DNA from: Planctomycetaceae bacterium
GTDB taxonomy: Bacteria > Planctomycetota > Phycisphaerae > UBA1845 > UTPLA1
Direction: 5' to 3'
Length of the DNA stretch: 49,759 nt
Assembly (NCBI GenBank): GCA_011525745.1
Contig: WYBU01000040.1
Location: 1-49,759, forward strand
In this document: piece after piece, positions 27,451 to 36,272 of the stretch
How the letters are laid out: every line of letters begins with the position of its first letter
Numbering within the stretch: the stretch's first letter is position 1
Notes under the pieces: generated by a model
The model's input: the letters and a program-made list of their open reading frames with translations, nothing else
Databases searched by the model: none
What the model was told of the DNA's origin: nothing
Translations under genes and position numbers: made by a program

Positions 27451-27500
27451 GTTTGGAATCTCATATCTCAAATCTGAGATTCGAAATCTGAAACGAGAAA
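27451..27500. repeat. Dispersed repeat B, copy 2
   Basis: GTTTGGAATCTCATATCTCA and AATCTGAGATTCGAAATCTG form a partly palindromic AT-rich block like those at 7031, 28901 and 36089. Confidence 0.75.
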
Positions 27501-27572
27501 CTCCGCTCGTCGCTCCGTCGCTCGCTTTCTCCCCTTCGTGCCTACGCGCCTTTCCCACACGTGCGGGGACGT

Positions 27573-27606
27573 CTTCGTGCCTTTTTTTCGACGTTTCGAC
27601 TTTCCG
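27573..27606. repeat. Dispersed repeat F, copy 1
   Basis: CTTCGTGCCTTTTTTTCGAC then GTTTCGACTTT. The same words occur in the spacer before mutS2 (46045-46110). Confidence 0.7.
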
Positions 27607-27686
27607 CCCGCGACGGGCCGGCAAGCGCGCGTTATCATTACGCCGGTCCAATCGGTTGGCGGGTCCATGCGGCCCTCGGCGGCGAC

Positions 27687-28802
27687 ATGCTCGGCGATTT
27701 CCTTCAATTCCTGGCACGCAACTGGGCGCTGACGTCGATCGTCGCGTCGCTGATCCTGATGGTCGTGCTGTGCGTGCTGATCATCGGCAAATACGTCCGA
27801 ATCACCGTCAACATCCTTCAGGAAGCCCCGCTGCCCCTGTCGCGCAAGGTGCGCGACTTCCGACCCATTCGCGGCGACGACGTCCAGTTCTGGGCCACCG
27901 ACGGCCTGCTGCTGCGCGGAACCATCTGCCTTCGCCCCAATACCCACGAGCCGCCGCGCGGCCTCATCGTTTTCGCCCCCGAGTACAAGAGCGACCGCGA
28001 AAGCGTCGCCCGCTATTGCCATTCCCTGTGGGAGGCCGGCTACGACCTGTTCACCTTCGACTTCCGCAACCACGGCGAGTCGGCATTCGAAGAGGGCTAC
28101 CTGCCGCGGCAGTGGCCGAGTGACCGCGAAGTCGCCGACGTCACCGGCGCGCTGACATTCGTCGAGGAGTGGCTCAACGGAGAGGGCCGGCCGGTCGAAT
28201 ACGGCGTGTTCGGCATCTCGCGCGGGGCGGGCGCCGCGATCGTTGCGGCCGCCCATCGTCCGACGGTCAAAGCGATCGCCACCGATGGCGCCTTTTCGCC
28301 CGACCGCGTGCTGGAGCACTATCTGAAGCGCTACGCCGAGGTGTTTGCGACGGTCGAATTCGTTTATCGCAATCACCCGCCGGAGTTCTGGCGCTTCCTG
28401 CGCTGGTGCGTCTTTCTCGCCTGCCACCGACGTTTCAGATGCAGCTTTCAGAGCGTGCAGCGGGCCATCATGCGGATGATCCCGCGGCCGATGCTGTTCA
28501 TTCATGGCGCCCGCGACAGCTACATCAGCGAGTCGCAATCGCGCCTGCTCTATGCGGTGGCCTCCCAGCCGCGACATCTCTGGATCGTGCCGCGTGCCAA
28601 GCACAACCAGTCGGTCGTCGTCGCGCCCCAGGAATACGCCCGCCGCACGGTCGACTTCTTCGATCTCTACCTCGCCGGTTGCCCCCGCCCCGACAACATC
28701 TACCACGCCGACCAATGGCCTCCGCTGCCCTCCCGCGCGCCGGCGTCGAAAACGACCGCCGATGTCGGCGCGCAGCCAGTCACATCGGCGAGCGATGAAT
28801 GA
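27687..28802 (+). CDS. Membrane-anchored alpha/beta hydrolase
   Basis: A 371-residue protein with an N-terminal membrane segment (LTSIVASLILMVVLCVLIIG) and an alpha/beta-hydrolase domain. The nucleophile elbow is GVFGISRGAG (S178). D277 in HGARDSY and H306 in AKHNQS complete a plausible catalytic triad. FDFRNHGES is the usual oxyanion-side strand. It is likely a serine esterase or peptidase of the BAAT/acyl-CoA-thioesterase-like kind, facing the periplasm or inner-membrane surface. The start at 27687 (MLGDFLQFLARNW) is chosen because codons upstream are repeat DNA. Confidence 0.85.
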   Translation: MLGDFLQFLARNWALTSIVASLILMVVLCVLIIGKYVRITVNILQEAPLPLSRKVRDFRPIRGDDVQFWATDGLLLRGTICLRPNTHEPPRGLIVFAPEYKSDRESVARYCHSLWEAGYDLFTFDFRNHGESAFEEGYLPRQWPSDREVADVTGALTFVEEWLNGEGRPVEYGVFGISRGAGAAIVAAAHRPTVKAIATDGAFSPDRVLEHYLKRYAEVFATVEFVYRNHPPEFWRFLRWCVFLACHRRFRCSFQSVQRAIMRMIPRPMLFIHGARDSYISESQSRLLYAVASQPRHLWIVPRAKHNQSVVVAPQEYARRTVDFFDLYLAGCPRPDNIYHADQWPPLPSRAPASKTTADVGAQPVTSASDE

Positions 28803-28900
28803 CGCGCGAGACCGCCCGCGATCGACGCCGACTGTTCCTGCGCCACGGCATCAAAGCCCGCCGCGCCAGCGGCGGGCGGTTCTGCGATAAGCTGACATTG

Positions 28901-28924
28901 TAAATCTCAAATCTCAAATCTCGG
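28901..28924. repeat. Dispersed repeat B, copy 3
   Basis: The tandem word AAATCTC occurs three times in 24 bases. Confidence 0.7.
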
Positions 28925-28999
28925 AACGTGCTTGACCAGCCCGATTCAAGGCGACCAGCCGCGGTTGAGCGTTTCGCTGCTCACAATGGCGCCCCGCCG

Positions 29000-29019
29000 T
29001 TCCCTCACGGTCGCGGTTC
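29000..29019 (+). repeat. Dispersed repeat A, copy 7
   Basis: Matches 19 of 20 core bases (the first base is T instead of C). Confidence 0.88.
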
Positions 29020-29170
29020 AGTTCATGATTCTCAAACAAGCTCTCAAATCAGAACTTCGCCGCCCACCCGGCTGACTGCTGATCGCTGAAAGCTGATGGC
29101 CGGCGGCTGAAGGCCCGCGCAGCGGACCCTGCGGGCTGACGGCAGATCAACATTCGCGCCAACCCATCGC

Positions 29171-30466
29171 TCAGCCTGGCTCCTTCCCAAACCGCGCAAA
29201 GAACCACAGCGCTCCCGCCATCCCCAGCACGCTCGCCGTGCACAACATCGCCGTCGGCCCCCAGCCGGGCTGAAGTTGTTCGACGCCGATCCAGATCAGC
29301 CCGCCCACGATCGGCGCGGGCGCCACCGCCAAACTTCGCACTGACCAGTACAACCCCACGGCCTGCGTCTTCACCGACGGTTCGACCAGTTCGCTGATCA
29401 TCGCCTTTCGCGCCGGCTCGCCCAACTCGCGCAGCCCACCCGCCACGAACGCCGCCGCCAGCCCCGCAATGCCCCATATCGGTCCCAGCCCCGCCAGCGC
29501 AATCGGAAACAGCGCGAAGAATACGAACGTCAGACCGATGTAGGGTTTCTTCGCCATACCCGCCCGGCTGGCCAGCGGCCCGACGACCAGGTACGACGCC
29601 ACGTTCGTCGCCGCCTGAATCGTCAGCAGCACCGAGGCGTACAACGCCGCGCCCGCGTCACGATCGGCCGACAGAATGGGAATGCAGTACAGGATGATCA
29701 GCTCGCGCGGCATCCCCTCCGCCCAGCGCGCCAGAATGTCCGCCGCCAGCAGTCGCTTGAGCTGTGGATCGAACCGCGCCAGCATTTCTCGCGGCCGATC
29801 GATCATCACGCGCGCGTCGCGCTCCGCCGTGCGCATATGGCGGTACTGCATCGCCATTGCGCCGATCAGCATCACGCCCCCCAACGCGGCCGCCGCTCGA
29901 AAGCCGGCCTCGCTGCCCAGCCACCACACCGCCGCGGCTGAAACGCCGTACGCCCCCATCCGCGCCACGCGACGAAAGATCGCCTGAAGCGAGAACACCA
30001 TCGTCCGCCGCTCGGCCGGCACGCTGCTGCCGACGACCGTGATAATCGACGGACCGGCGATGCTGTCCCATACGAACACCAGCGGCACGGCCGCGAACAC
30101 CGCCAGCGGCGACGCCCACACCGCCAGCACCCCCAGTCCCAGCAACGGCAGCAGATTGAACAGCAGCAGGCTGCGGCGCGTGTTGAGCCAGCCGCCGATG
30201 GCCCCGCCGGCGTAGTAGTTGACCGCTTCGAGCAGATCGCGATAGCTGCCGTATGCGGCGACCATCAGAATCGTCGCCGCCGCGCCCGCCGTCGCTTGTT
30301 CGCGAAGCGCTTTGATGTAGGCCGGAATCAGGGGGGACCACAGTTCCGTCGCGGCCGTCACCAGCAGAATCGTTGCGAGCAAAGCCAGCGTGGACGGATT
30401 CAGGCCGAGCCAGTCGGCCCAGCGTGACCGGCCGGCGGTCGGGTTGTTCGAGGTCGGCTCGCTCAT
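29171..30466 (-). CDS. MFS transporter
   Basis: A 431-residue protein of the major facilitator superfamily with about twelve hydrophobic segments. The first-half loop motif is represented by GGAIGGWLNTRRSLLLFNLL, and a longer charged loop (MRTAERDARVMIDRPREMLA) separates the two halves. REELGEP-like sequence GGLRELGEPARKAMISELV lies in the second half and is typical of planctomycete MFS proteins annotated as drug or sugar exporters. The substrate is unknown. The ATG at 30466 (MSEPTSNN) is chosen; an ATG at 30502 is possible. It stands alone and is divergent from the TPR gene. Confidence 0.9.
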   Translation of the reverse strand: MSEPTSNNPTAGRSRWADWLGLNPSTLALLATILLVTAATELWSPLIPAYIKALREQATAGAAATILMVAAYGSYRDLLEAVNYYAGGAIGGWLNTRRSLLLFNLLPLLGLGVLAVWASPLAVFAAVPLVFVWDSIAGPSIITVVGSSVPAERRTMVFSLQAIFRRVARMGAYGVSAAAVWWLGSEAGFRAAAALGGVMLIGAMAMQYRHMRTAERDARVMIDRPREMLARFDPQLKRLLAADILARWAEGMPRELIILYCIPILSADRDAGAALYASVLLTIQAATNVASYLVVGPLASRAGMAKKPYIGLTFVFFALFPIALAGLGPIWGIAGLAAAFVAGGLRELGEPARKAMISELVEPSVKTQAVGLYWSVRSLAVAPAPIVGGLIWIGVEQLQPGWGPTAMLCTASVLGMAGALWFFARFGKEPG

Positions 30467-30586
30467 TCCGCTTGAGTTTCCTTCCGGGATCGGCCGATGC
30501 ATCGGATACGGTGGAGCCGCATCCGTTTCGGCAGGAGGCCGATTGTGCCCTCGGTCCGCGCCAAACCCGCATTCAGCGCTGTGCAA

Positions 30587-32110
30587 ATGGGTTACAGCCG
30601 CCCTCGGCCGTGTCACGCTGCACTCGGCCGCGACCCGCCCAGGGGCGCCCACGGCGTTTCGCTACGAACTGTCCGGCGTCTCAGCATTATCCACGCGAGA
30701 TTATCACGCGCAACAGCCATTACGAAAACAAGCGCGGCGATATGCCATGCGCCGCTGCTCCTGATTCTGACTGCCGGCCTCGCCAACGCCCAGCCGCTGC
30801 CCATTCCGTCCGACGCCGACGTCGCAGCCGTCGCCTCGCGCCGACTGAGCATCGACTTTCGCGCCGACGCAAACGCGCCGCTGAGCACGGTCGATATCTG
30901 GTGCACGACCGACCTGGCCCGCACCTGGATCGCTCCGCGCGTCGAATTCACCGGCCAGTCCCCTGCCATCGTCGAAGCGCCGCAGGAGGGGTTGCTCGGT
31001 ATCTACCTCGTCCTGCGCAATGCGGTCGGGGAATCATCGCCGCCGCCGCAGCTTGGAACGACGCCGCACTTGTGGGTGTTCGTCGATGTCGTCCCGCCAA
31101 TCGTGCAGGTGCAGTCCGTTGCCGTGGAGCGACACGGGTCGCGTTTAGGCAACGATGCATCGCCGGCGATTCGCACGCGGGACGACTTCGTCCTGATTCG
31201 ATACGCCGCTTACGACGCCCACTTCCGCGCTCGTCCCATCGACATCGACTTCCGCCGCGAAGAGCAATCCAGTTACGAACCGATTGCTTCGCGGCTCGAA
31301 AACTCCGGGCGCTTCGAGTGGCGTCCGCCCGATGCACTCGCCGGCCGCATTCGGGTCCGCATCCTCGCCCACGACCGCGGCGGCAATGTTCAGTCCGCCG
31401 AATCACCGCCCATCGAGCTGTCGCCGCTGTCGCCGCCGCCGCCGGCCGCCGCCCGGACGCGGCAGCCGGTTGCAGCACACGACCTCCTCGACGCACCGGC
31501 GGACGACCCCACGGTCGCCGATGCGCTCGGATCGGCTCTGTTCCGGCTGACGGCGCTGCAAGCTAACGACTCCGTCGCTCCCGCGGCGGGCGGCGCCGCG
31601 AGCGATCGCGCTTTCCCACCCGAAGCCGAAGCGTCGACTGCCGTTCCTGCTGCGCTGGAGGCTGCACAGCGCCACGTGGCCCGCGGTGAGCTGGCGCTGG
31701 CCGAGACCCGCTTGACCGAGTTGCTGGCCGCCGACCCCGATCATGCCGACATGCGGCTGATGCTGGCGGACGTACAATCGCGCCGCCGGCAATGGTCGCT
31801 CGCCGAGAGCCAATACCGCGAGTTGCTCCGCCGCAATCCCGACCACGCCGCGGCGCACGCCGGGTTGGCGCTGGTTTTGGCGCAGCGCCGCGACTACCGC
31901 GGCGCGCGCGACGCCCTGACGGCGATGCAACGACTTCGTCCCGACGATCCCGAGATTCTGATGCACCTGGGCGACATGCACGCCCTGCTCGGCGATTTCG
32001 CGGCCGGCCGCTCGGCCTGGCGCCGAGCCGCCGAATCGAACGCCGCGGCGGACTTGCAGGATCGCATTCGCCGGCGGCTGTTGATCTATCGCGAAGCCGG
32101 CGTACGCTGA
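30587..32110 (+). CDS. Exported tetratricopeptide-repeat protein
   Basis: About 507 residues if ATG 30587 is used. That start gives an unusually long Arg-rich leader before a clear signal sequence (AAICHAPLLLILTAGLANA, then QPLP), so a nearer non-ATG start is possible. The N-terminal half (about 70-300) is beta-rich and may contain a fibronectin/Ig-like fold (DIWCTTDLARTWI, VVPPIVQVQSV). A Pro/Ala linker leads to three TPR-like units near the C-terminus (ALEAAQRHVARGELALAETR, WSLAESQYRELLRRNPDHAA, DYRGARDALTAMQRLRPDDP). A periplasmic scaffolding role is likely. The gene ends four bases before holA. Confidence 0.75.
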   Translation: MGYSRPRPCHAALGRDPPRGAHGVSLRTVRRLSIIHARLSRATAITKTSAAICHAPLLLILTAGLANAQPLPIPSDADVAAVASRRLSIDFRADANAPLSTVDIWCTTDLARTWIAPRVEFTGQSPAIVEAPQEGLLGIYLVLRNAVGESSPPPQLGTTPHLWVFVDVVPPIVQVQSVAVERHGSRLGNDASPAIRTRDDFVLIRYAAYDAHFRARPIDIDFRREEQSSYEPIASRLENSGRFEWRPPDALAGRIRVRILAHDRGGNVQSAESPPIELSPLSPPPPAAARTRQPVAAHDLLDAPADDPTVADALGSALFRLTALQANDSVAPAAGGAASDRAFPPEAEASTAVPAALEAAQRHVARGELALAETRLTELLAADPDHADMRLMLADVQSRRRQWSLAESQYRELLRRNPDHAAAHAGLALVLAQRRDYRGARDALTAMQRLRPDDPEILMHLGDMHALLGDFAAGRSAWRRAAESNAAADLQDRIRRRLLIYREAGVR

Positions 32111-32114
32111 TGCC

Positions 32115-33101
32115 ATGGCCGCACGATCTACTTCATCCCGGTCTTCACGTACCGCCGCGCCGACGCCGGTCGCCGGCGATCCGCCCGTTCACCTGGTCAC
32201 CGGTACGGACCTGTTCATTCGCCGCGAGGTGCTCGCGGCACTGACGCGCAAGATTTTGGGCGACGATCCGCCCGATGGCCTGGCACTGGCCGAATTCGAC
32301 GGCGAGGAAGCCGAACTGGCCGCCGTGCTCGACGAGGTGCGCACGCCCGGATTGCTGGCGCCGCGACGGTTGGTGCGCGTCGACAACTCCGACGAATTTC
32401 TCACCAAGTACCGTCAGAAAGTCGAGGAATACCTCGAGCATCCGACCGAGGGCGGCGTGCTGGTGCTCATCTGCGACAGGAAGCAGACCTCTTCGCGGCT
32501 GTACAAGTTGCTCAAACCGATCGACGGCGTTCACGAGTGCGAGACTCCAAAGCCCCAGGCGTTGCCCGGCTGGGTCGTCGAACGTGCCCGCACCGCGTAT
32601 GACCGAGGCATCGACGCCCAGGCAGCCCGCCTGCTGGTCGACCAGGCCGGAGACACGCTGGATCGCCTCGATTCGGAGCTGGCCAAGCTGGCGGTGTTCG
32701 TGGGCGACCGCTCGACGATCACGACGGCGGACGTCGAGGAGGCGGTCGGCGCTCATCGCGAAAAGGCGGTTTTCGGCGTGATGGACGCGATCAACGAGCG
32801 CAATCCGGCCCGCGCGTTGCAGCTTTGGGACCAGGTGCTCGCCGGCTCAAAGACCGCCGAATTCGGCGCCGTCGGCGGCCTGGCGTTCGTCGTCCGACAG
32901 TTGATCGACGCGAAGCGCTTCGCGCTGACCGGGGGACGACACGGCGCAGTCTCAAAATGGCAGCGATCGACGCGTTTTTCGCTCATTCAACTGGAGGAAA
33001 TGCTGGCTCTGCTTGTGAAGATGGACTCAGCCGCCAAGTCCAGCGGCGGCGAAACAAGACTGGGCGTGGAGAAATTCATCGTCACGTACGCCACGCGGTA
33101 G
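32115..33101 (+). CDS. holA: DNA polymerase III subunit delta
   Basis: A 328-residue clamp-loader subunit that opens the beta sliding clamp. It has PPVHLVTGTDLFIRREVLAA at the N-terminus, then ECETPKPQALPGWVVERART and AARLLVDQAGDTLDRLDSEL. These are followed by SELAKLAVF and REKAVFGVMDAINERNPARA, all characteristic of the delta family. A Ser/Arg/Pro tail of about 23 residues precedes the family homology. It begins four bases after the TPR gene and is probably co-transcribed with it. Confidence 0.93.
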   Translation: MAARSTSSRSSRTAAPTPVAGDPPVHLVTGTDLFIRREVLAALTRKILGDDPPDGLALAEFDGEEAELAAVLDEVRTPGLLAPRRLVRVDNSDEFLTKYRQKVEEYLEHPTEGGVLVLICDRKQTSSRLYKLLKPIDGVHECETPKPQALPGWVVERARTAYDRGIDAQAARLLVDQAGDTLDRLDSELAKLAVFVGDRSTITTADVEEAVGAHREKAVFGVMDAINERNPARALQLWDQVLAGSKTAEFGAVGGLAFVVRQLIDAKRFALTGGRHGAVSKWQRSTRFSLIQLEEMLALLVKMDSAAKSSGGETRLGVEKFIVTYATR

Positions 33102-33334
33102 CGACCGCCGTGCGATCGATGCCACCGCAATCCGCTGGTGCGACAACCCTTCTCGCACCCGCTTCGGGCGGGAGTCCGTTCCCGCGAACAGTGGTGGCGC
33201 ACGGCGGGGCATCAAGCGACAGGGCGGTCCACCGGGACGCCATGACGCAATGAGTTCATGATGAACTGGGTCCCCCGGGTCCGCGATGAGGCCCGGGAGA
33301 CCGCCGAATACATACACGCATCGCGCGAGAAAGG

Positions 33335-34696
33335 ATGCTCATGCGCCGGCAACTGCTCCTGCTCTTCGTGCTGCTGCCCGCAGCCTGCAACCTGCCTTGG
33401 AACACTGCACCGAAAAGCCAGCCGGCCGGCGAGGCGCCGGCGGAGTCCCAGGCCCCCGCGCGACTGACCGCCGCCGAGTCGCCCGAAGCCGTCGATCCGA
33501 ACACCGCCGCCGCCCGGCAGCAAATCGAGGATTACGTCGCCACGTTTGCGGAGCAATCCTCGCCGACTCACGAAGCGACCGGTGATCGTTCGTCGCACGA
33601 TACTTCCGTCGATCATGTCGGCGCAGCGCAACCGCTTCCAACGCGTCCCGACGCCGCCCTGGCGCGCGGCGTCCCACCGGCTCAAGCCGGTGCACCATCC
33701 TTTGGCGACCGAGCAACCGCTGCAAGCACAGTCGACAACTCGAATCCCACGACGTCCAGCGATACGACACTCGCTCAGTCAACGAGCTTCACGCCGACCA
33801 TCCCGGATTCCACCGCCTCCGCAGCCGCTCAACCGGCCACGGAAGGCTCAACCGCATCGCCTCCCGCCGTGATCGCCAACAACACACCGCCGCCGGCCCC
33901 CCCGCGCCTGCTCGCGGCCAGCGTCGCGCCAGCGCCCGCCGCGCGCTTCAACGCCGAGGCCTCCACATCGGCATCGCCCAACCGTCCAGCCCGCCCCGGC
34001 GCTGCGCAGAGCGTGGCCGATCGCATCGCCGAACTCGAGCGCACCGTGGCCGACAATCCCAACGATCTCGAAGCGCAGTTACGCCTGCGCCTGCTCCAGC
34101 TTGCCGACGGCCGCGATGCACAGGCCGCCGCTCCAACGCCCGGCATGACACGCGAACTCGAAGAAACGGTGCTCGCCGCCGTGCGCGTGCTGGCGGCCGC
34201 GCGCACCGGCGCAGGTCGCGATCCCGCGCAATGGGCCAACCGGCAGCTTGACGCGGTCGAAGCCTACGCCGCCCTGGTCCGCAGGCAGGCGGACCTGCTG
34301 GTGCCGCGCGTGGCATTGTGTCGCGAGGCCCTCAGCTACGGCGTCTATGACGAAATCGACCCGCCGCGCTTCGCCGCCGGCCGGCCCACCACGGTCCTCG
34401 TCTATGTCGAGGTGGCCAATCTGTGCGACGAGCCGACCGCGGACGATCGCCGGCGAACGCGCCTATCGGTGCGCCTGTCGATCCTCGACCGCAGCGGTCA
34501 GGAGGTCTGGTCGCACCTCGAAGAGAACATGGAGGACGTGTGCCGCAGCGCCCGGCGCGATTTTTTTGTGGCCATCGATCTGAGTATCCCGACCAGCCTC
34601 AATCCCGGTCGCTACACGCTCAAGGCGGCCGTCACCGACGCCATCGGCCTGCGGACCAACGAGGGCCGTACGGAATTCGAGCTATTCGCTCCGTAA
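33335..34696 (+). CDS. Large predicted lipoprotein with disordered linker and beta-rich C-terminus
   Basis: 453 residues. The signal MRRQLLLLFVLLPAAC ends in a probable lipidation Cys. A long Ala/Pro/Ser/Thr-rich, low-complexity region (about 25-225) follows, then a short helical segment (SVADRIAELERTVADNPNDL) and a C-terminal beta-rich domain (about 330-453: PTTVLVYVEVANLCDEPTAD and RLSVRLSILDRSGQEVWSHL). ATG 33341 is the alternative start to 33335. The linker encodes an in-frame dispersed hairpin (33675-33692), so repeats have landed in a tolerant part of the protein. The function is not recognised; similar C-terminal domains occur in planctomycete surface proteins. Confidence 0.75.
   Translation: MLMRRQLLLLFVLLPAACNLPWNTAPKSQPAGEAPAESQAPARLTAAESPEAVDPNTAAARQQIEDYVATFAEQSSPTHEATGDRSSHDTSVDHVGAAQPLPTRPDAALARGVPPAQAGAPSFGDRATAASTVDNSNPTTSSDTTLAQSTSFTPTIPDSTASAAAQPATEGSTASPPAVIANNTPPPAPPRLLAASVAPAPAARFNAEASTSASPNRPARPGAAQSVADRIAELERTVADNPNDLEAQLRLRLLQLADGRDAQAAAPTPGMTRELEETVLAAVRVLAAARTGAGRDPAQWANRQLDAVEAYAALVRRQADLLVPRVALCREALSYGVYDEIDPPRFAAGRPTTVLVYVEVANLCDEPTADDRRRTRLSVRLSILDRSGQEVWSHLEENMEDVCRSARRDFFVAIDLSIPTSLNPGRYTLKAAVTDAIGLRTNEGRTEFELFAP
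33675..33692. repeat. Dispersed hairpin inside coding sequence
   Basis: CACCGGCT-CA-AGCCGGTG, a perfect 8-bp stem within the low-complexity part of the lipoprotein gene. It is read in frame as PPAQAGAP. Confidence 0.75.
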
Positions 34697-34749
34697 GCGC
34701 ACGACACTTTTCCCGCCCCACTGTTCACGTGTTTGCGATTCTGACACTC

Positions 34750-34773
34750 GACGCTTGCTTTTTTTCCAGCGTC
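34750..34773. promoter_or_regulatory. T-loop hairpin upstream of RRM gene
   Basis: GACGCT and AGCGTC form a 6-bp stem around a 12-base loop that contains seven T. It lies between the lipoprotein stop and the RRM start and could be part of a terminator or of a structured 5' leader. Confidence 0.4.
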
Positions 34774-34887
34774 CTGTAACCTTTTATGATGGGTCGGGGT
34801 CGGCCTCTTCCGTCGGCCGCACGGCACATTCCCATCGGCGATGGGTCGCCGGCGCCGTCCCGTGGCTTTGCAGCAGGAGACCGTCGG

Positions 34888-35190
34888 ATGAACCTGTACG
34901 TGGGAAACCTTCCCTTCTCGACCACCAACGAGGAACTCGCCGCCATGTTCAGCGAGTTCGGCGAAGTCAAGAACGCCTCGATCATCACCGACCGCATGTC
35001 CGGCCGGTCGCGCGGCTTCGGCTTTGTCGAAATGCCCAACGATGCCGAGGCTCAGGCGGCGATCAGCGCCATGAACAACCGCGACATCAACGGCCGCCCG
35101 CTGACGGTCAACGAGGCCCGGCCCAAGACCGAGGGGGGCGGAGGCGGTCGCGGTCGGCATGAAGGCGGTCGCGGCCCGCGCCGCCAGTAG
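34888..35190 (+). CDS. RRM-domain RNA-binding protein
   Basis: A 100-residue protein with one RNA-recognition motif: RNP2 LYVGNL at residues 3-8 and RNP1 RGFGFVEM at about 40-47. A Gly/Arg-rich tail (EGGGGGRGRHEGGRG) adds nonspecific RNA binding. Such small proteins in bacteria are often cold-induced RNA chaperones. AGGAGA lies eight to nine bases before the ATG. A 190-base leader precedes it, which is long for this genome and may carry regulation. Confidence 0.94.
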   Translation: MNLYVGNLPFSTTNEELAAMFSEFGEVKNASIITDRMSGRSRGFGFVEMPNDAEAQAAISAMNNRDINGRPLTVNEARPKTEGGGGGRGRHEGGRGPRRQ

Positions 35191-35382
35191 TCGGCGGCAC
35201 ACGTCGACGCTGCGATAAGTGCATGGTTCCTGTTTCGCTCATCCGCGTGGTGAGCCGAATCAAACAACCGCCTTTTTTTCCGGTGGTACGCGAGAGCGGC
35301 TCGCCGCACCCGCCGCAGCGCCGTCCGACGTTCGTCCGCGCAACGCCACCGGCGCTGGTCTCCCGGTTATTCTGCCCCACTC

Positions 35383-36072
35383 ATGCAGCGCGTGGCCGTG
35401 ATCATCCCCGCTTTGAACGAGTCCGCCGGCCTGCTTCGCACGTTACCCGCGCTGCAACGCCTCGGAGTCGGCCGCATCATCGTCGCCGACAACGGTTCGA
35501 CCGACGACACCGCGACCGTCGCACGCACCCACGGCGCGACCGTCGTCTCTGAACATCAGCGCGGCTACGGCGCCGCCTGTCAGGCCGGCATCGCCGCGCT
35601 GTCGCCGCGGGACGAAGTCGTGGTCTTCATGGACGCCGACGCCTCCGACGATCCCGACTCGCTGCCGCGCCTCGTCGGACCGATCCTGTCCGGCGACGCC
35701 GACCTCGTGATCGGCTGCCGCGACCCGGCCCGTTCCGAAGCCGGCGCGCTGACGCTTCAGCAGCGATGGGGCAACTGGCTGGCCGGCCGGCTGATTCGGC
35801 TGCGATGGGGTTTCGCCTATCGCGACCTCGGACCGTTTCGCGCCATTCGCCGCGACAGCCTGACGCGCCTGAGGATGACCGACCGCGCCTTCGGCTGGAC
35901 GGTGGAGATGCAGATTCGCGCGTTGCAGGAGAAGCTGCGCATCGTCCAGATCGAAGTCCCCTACCGCCGCCGCGTCGGAAGGAGCAAGATCTCCGGCACC
36001 ATCAAGGGCACGCTCCTGGCCGGCTACTGGATTCTGAAAACCATCGCGCGGCACTGGCCGCGCAAGGATTGA
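35383..36072 (+). CDS. GT2 glycosyltransferase, dolichol-phosphate-mannose-synthase-like
   Basis: A 229-residue cytoplasmic-face glycosyltransferase that likely loads a polyprenyl phosphate with a sugar. VAVIIPALNESAGLLRTLPA opens the fold, IIVADNGSTDDTATVA and VVFMDADASDDPDSL give the acidic metal/nucleotide residues, and YRRRVGRSKISGTIKGTLLA is the C-terminal block of DPM1-like proteins. No C-terminal membrane segments are present. It stands alone. Confidence 0.92.
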   Translation: MQRVAVIIPALNESAGLLRTLPALQRLGVGRIIVADNGSTDDTATVARTHGATVVSEHQRGYGAACQAGIAALSPRDEVVVFMDADASDDPDSLPRLVGPILSGDADLVIGCRDPARSEAGALTLQQRWGNWLAGRLIRLRWGFAYRDLGPFRAIRRDSLTRLRMTDRAFGWTVEMQIRALQEKLRIVQIEVPYRRRVGRSKISGTIKGTLLAGYWILKTIARHWPRKD

Positions 36073-36088
36073 CGGCATGTAAAGGCCG

Positions 36089-36130
36089 GAATCTGAGACC
36101 TGAAATCTCGGATCTCAAATCGCGATTTCG
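36089..36130. repeat. Dispersed repeat B, copy 4
   Basis: GAATCTGAGACCTGAAATCT and CGGATCTCAAATCGCGATTT, the AT-rich block found at three other spacers. Confidence 0.75.
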
Positions 36131-36229
36131 CCGCAACAAGCGCAATGGCCCGCGGTCCATCGCGTACGGCCAATGATTGATCGCCGGCCTTGCTAAGTGA
36201 GGACTGATAGCTAACAAATGTGCTGGCTG

Positions 36230-36268
36230 ACGGCCAATGGTCCGCACGGCGGACCCTACGGCTGACGG
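36230..36268. repeat. Dispersed repeat E, copy 2
   Basis: GGTCCGCACGGCGGACC is an inverted repeat followed by CTACGGCTGACGGC. The related copy 1 is at about 29112 (GCGGACCCTGCGGGCTGACGGC), and AGGGTCCGCCGTGCGGAGC is at 45684. Confidence 0.7.
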
Positions 36269-36272
36269 CATC

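Larger units (their letters stand above)
27355..27686. other. Spacer with repeat families B and F
   Basis: No gene is seen. About 27451-27500 is repeat B and about 27573-27606 is repeat F. Between them is a stretch reading CTTTCTCCCCTTCGTGCC, similar in style to the spacer before mutS2. Confidence 0.65.
28803..29170. other. Convergent spacer with repeats A, B and E
   Basis: No gene is seen. It holds repeat B (28901-28924), repeat A (29000-29019) and a GCGGACCCTGCGGGCTGACGGC word (about 29112-29133) that recurs at 36239. Confidence 0.65.
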
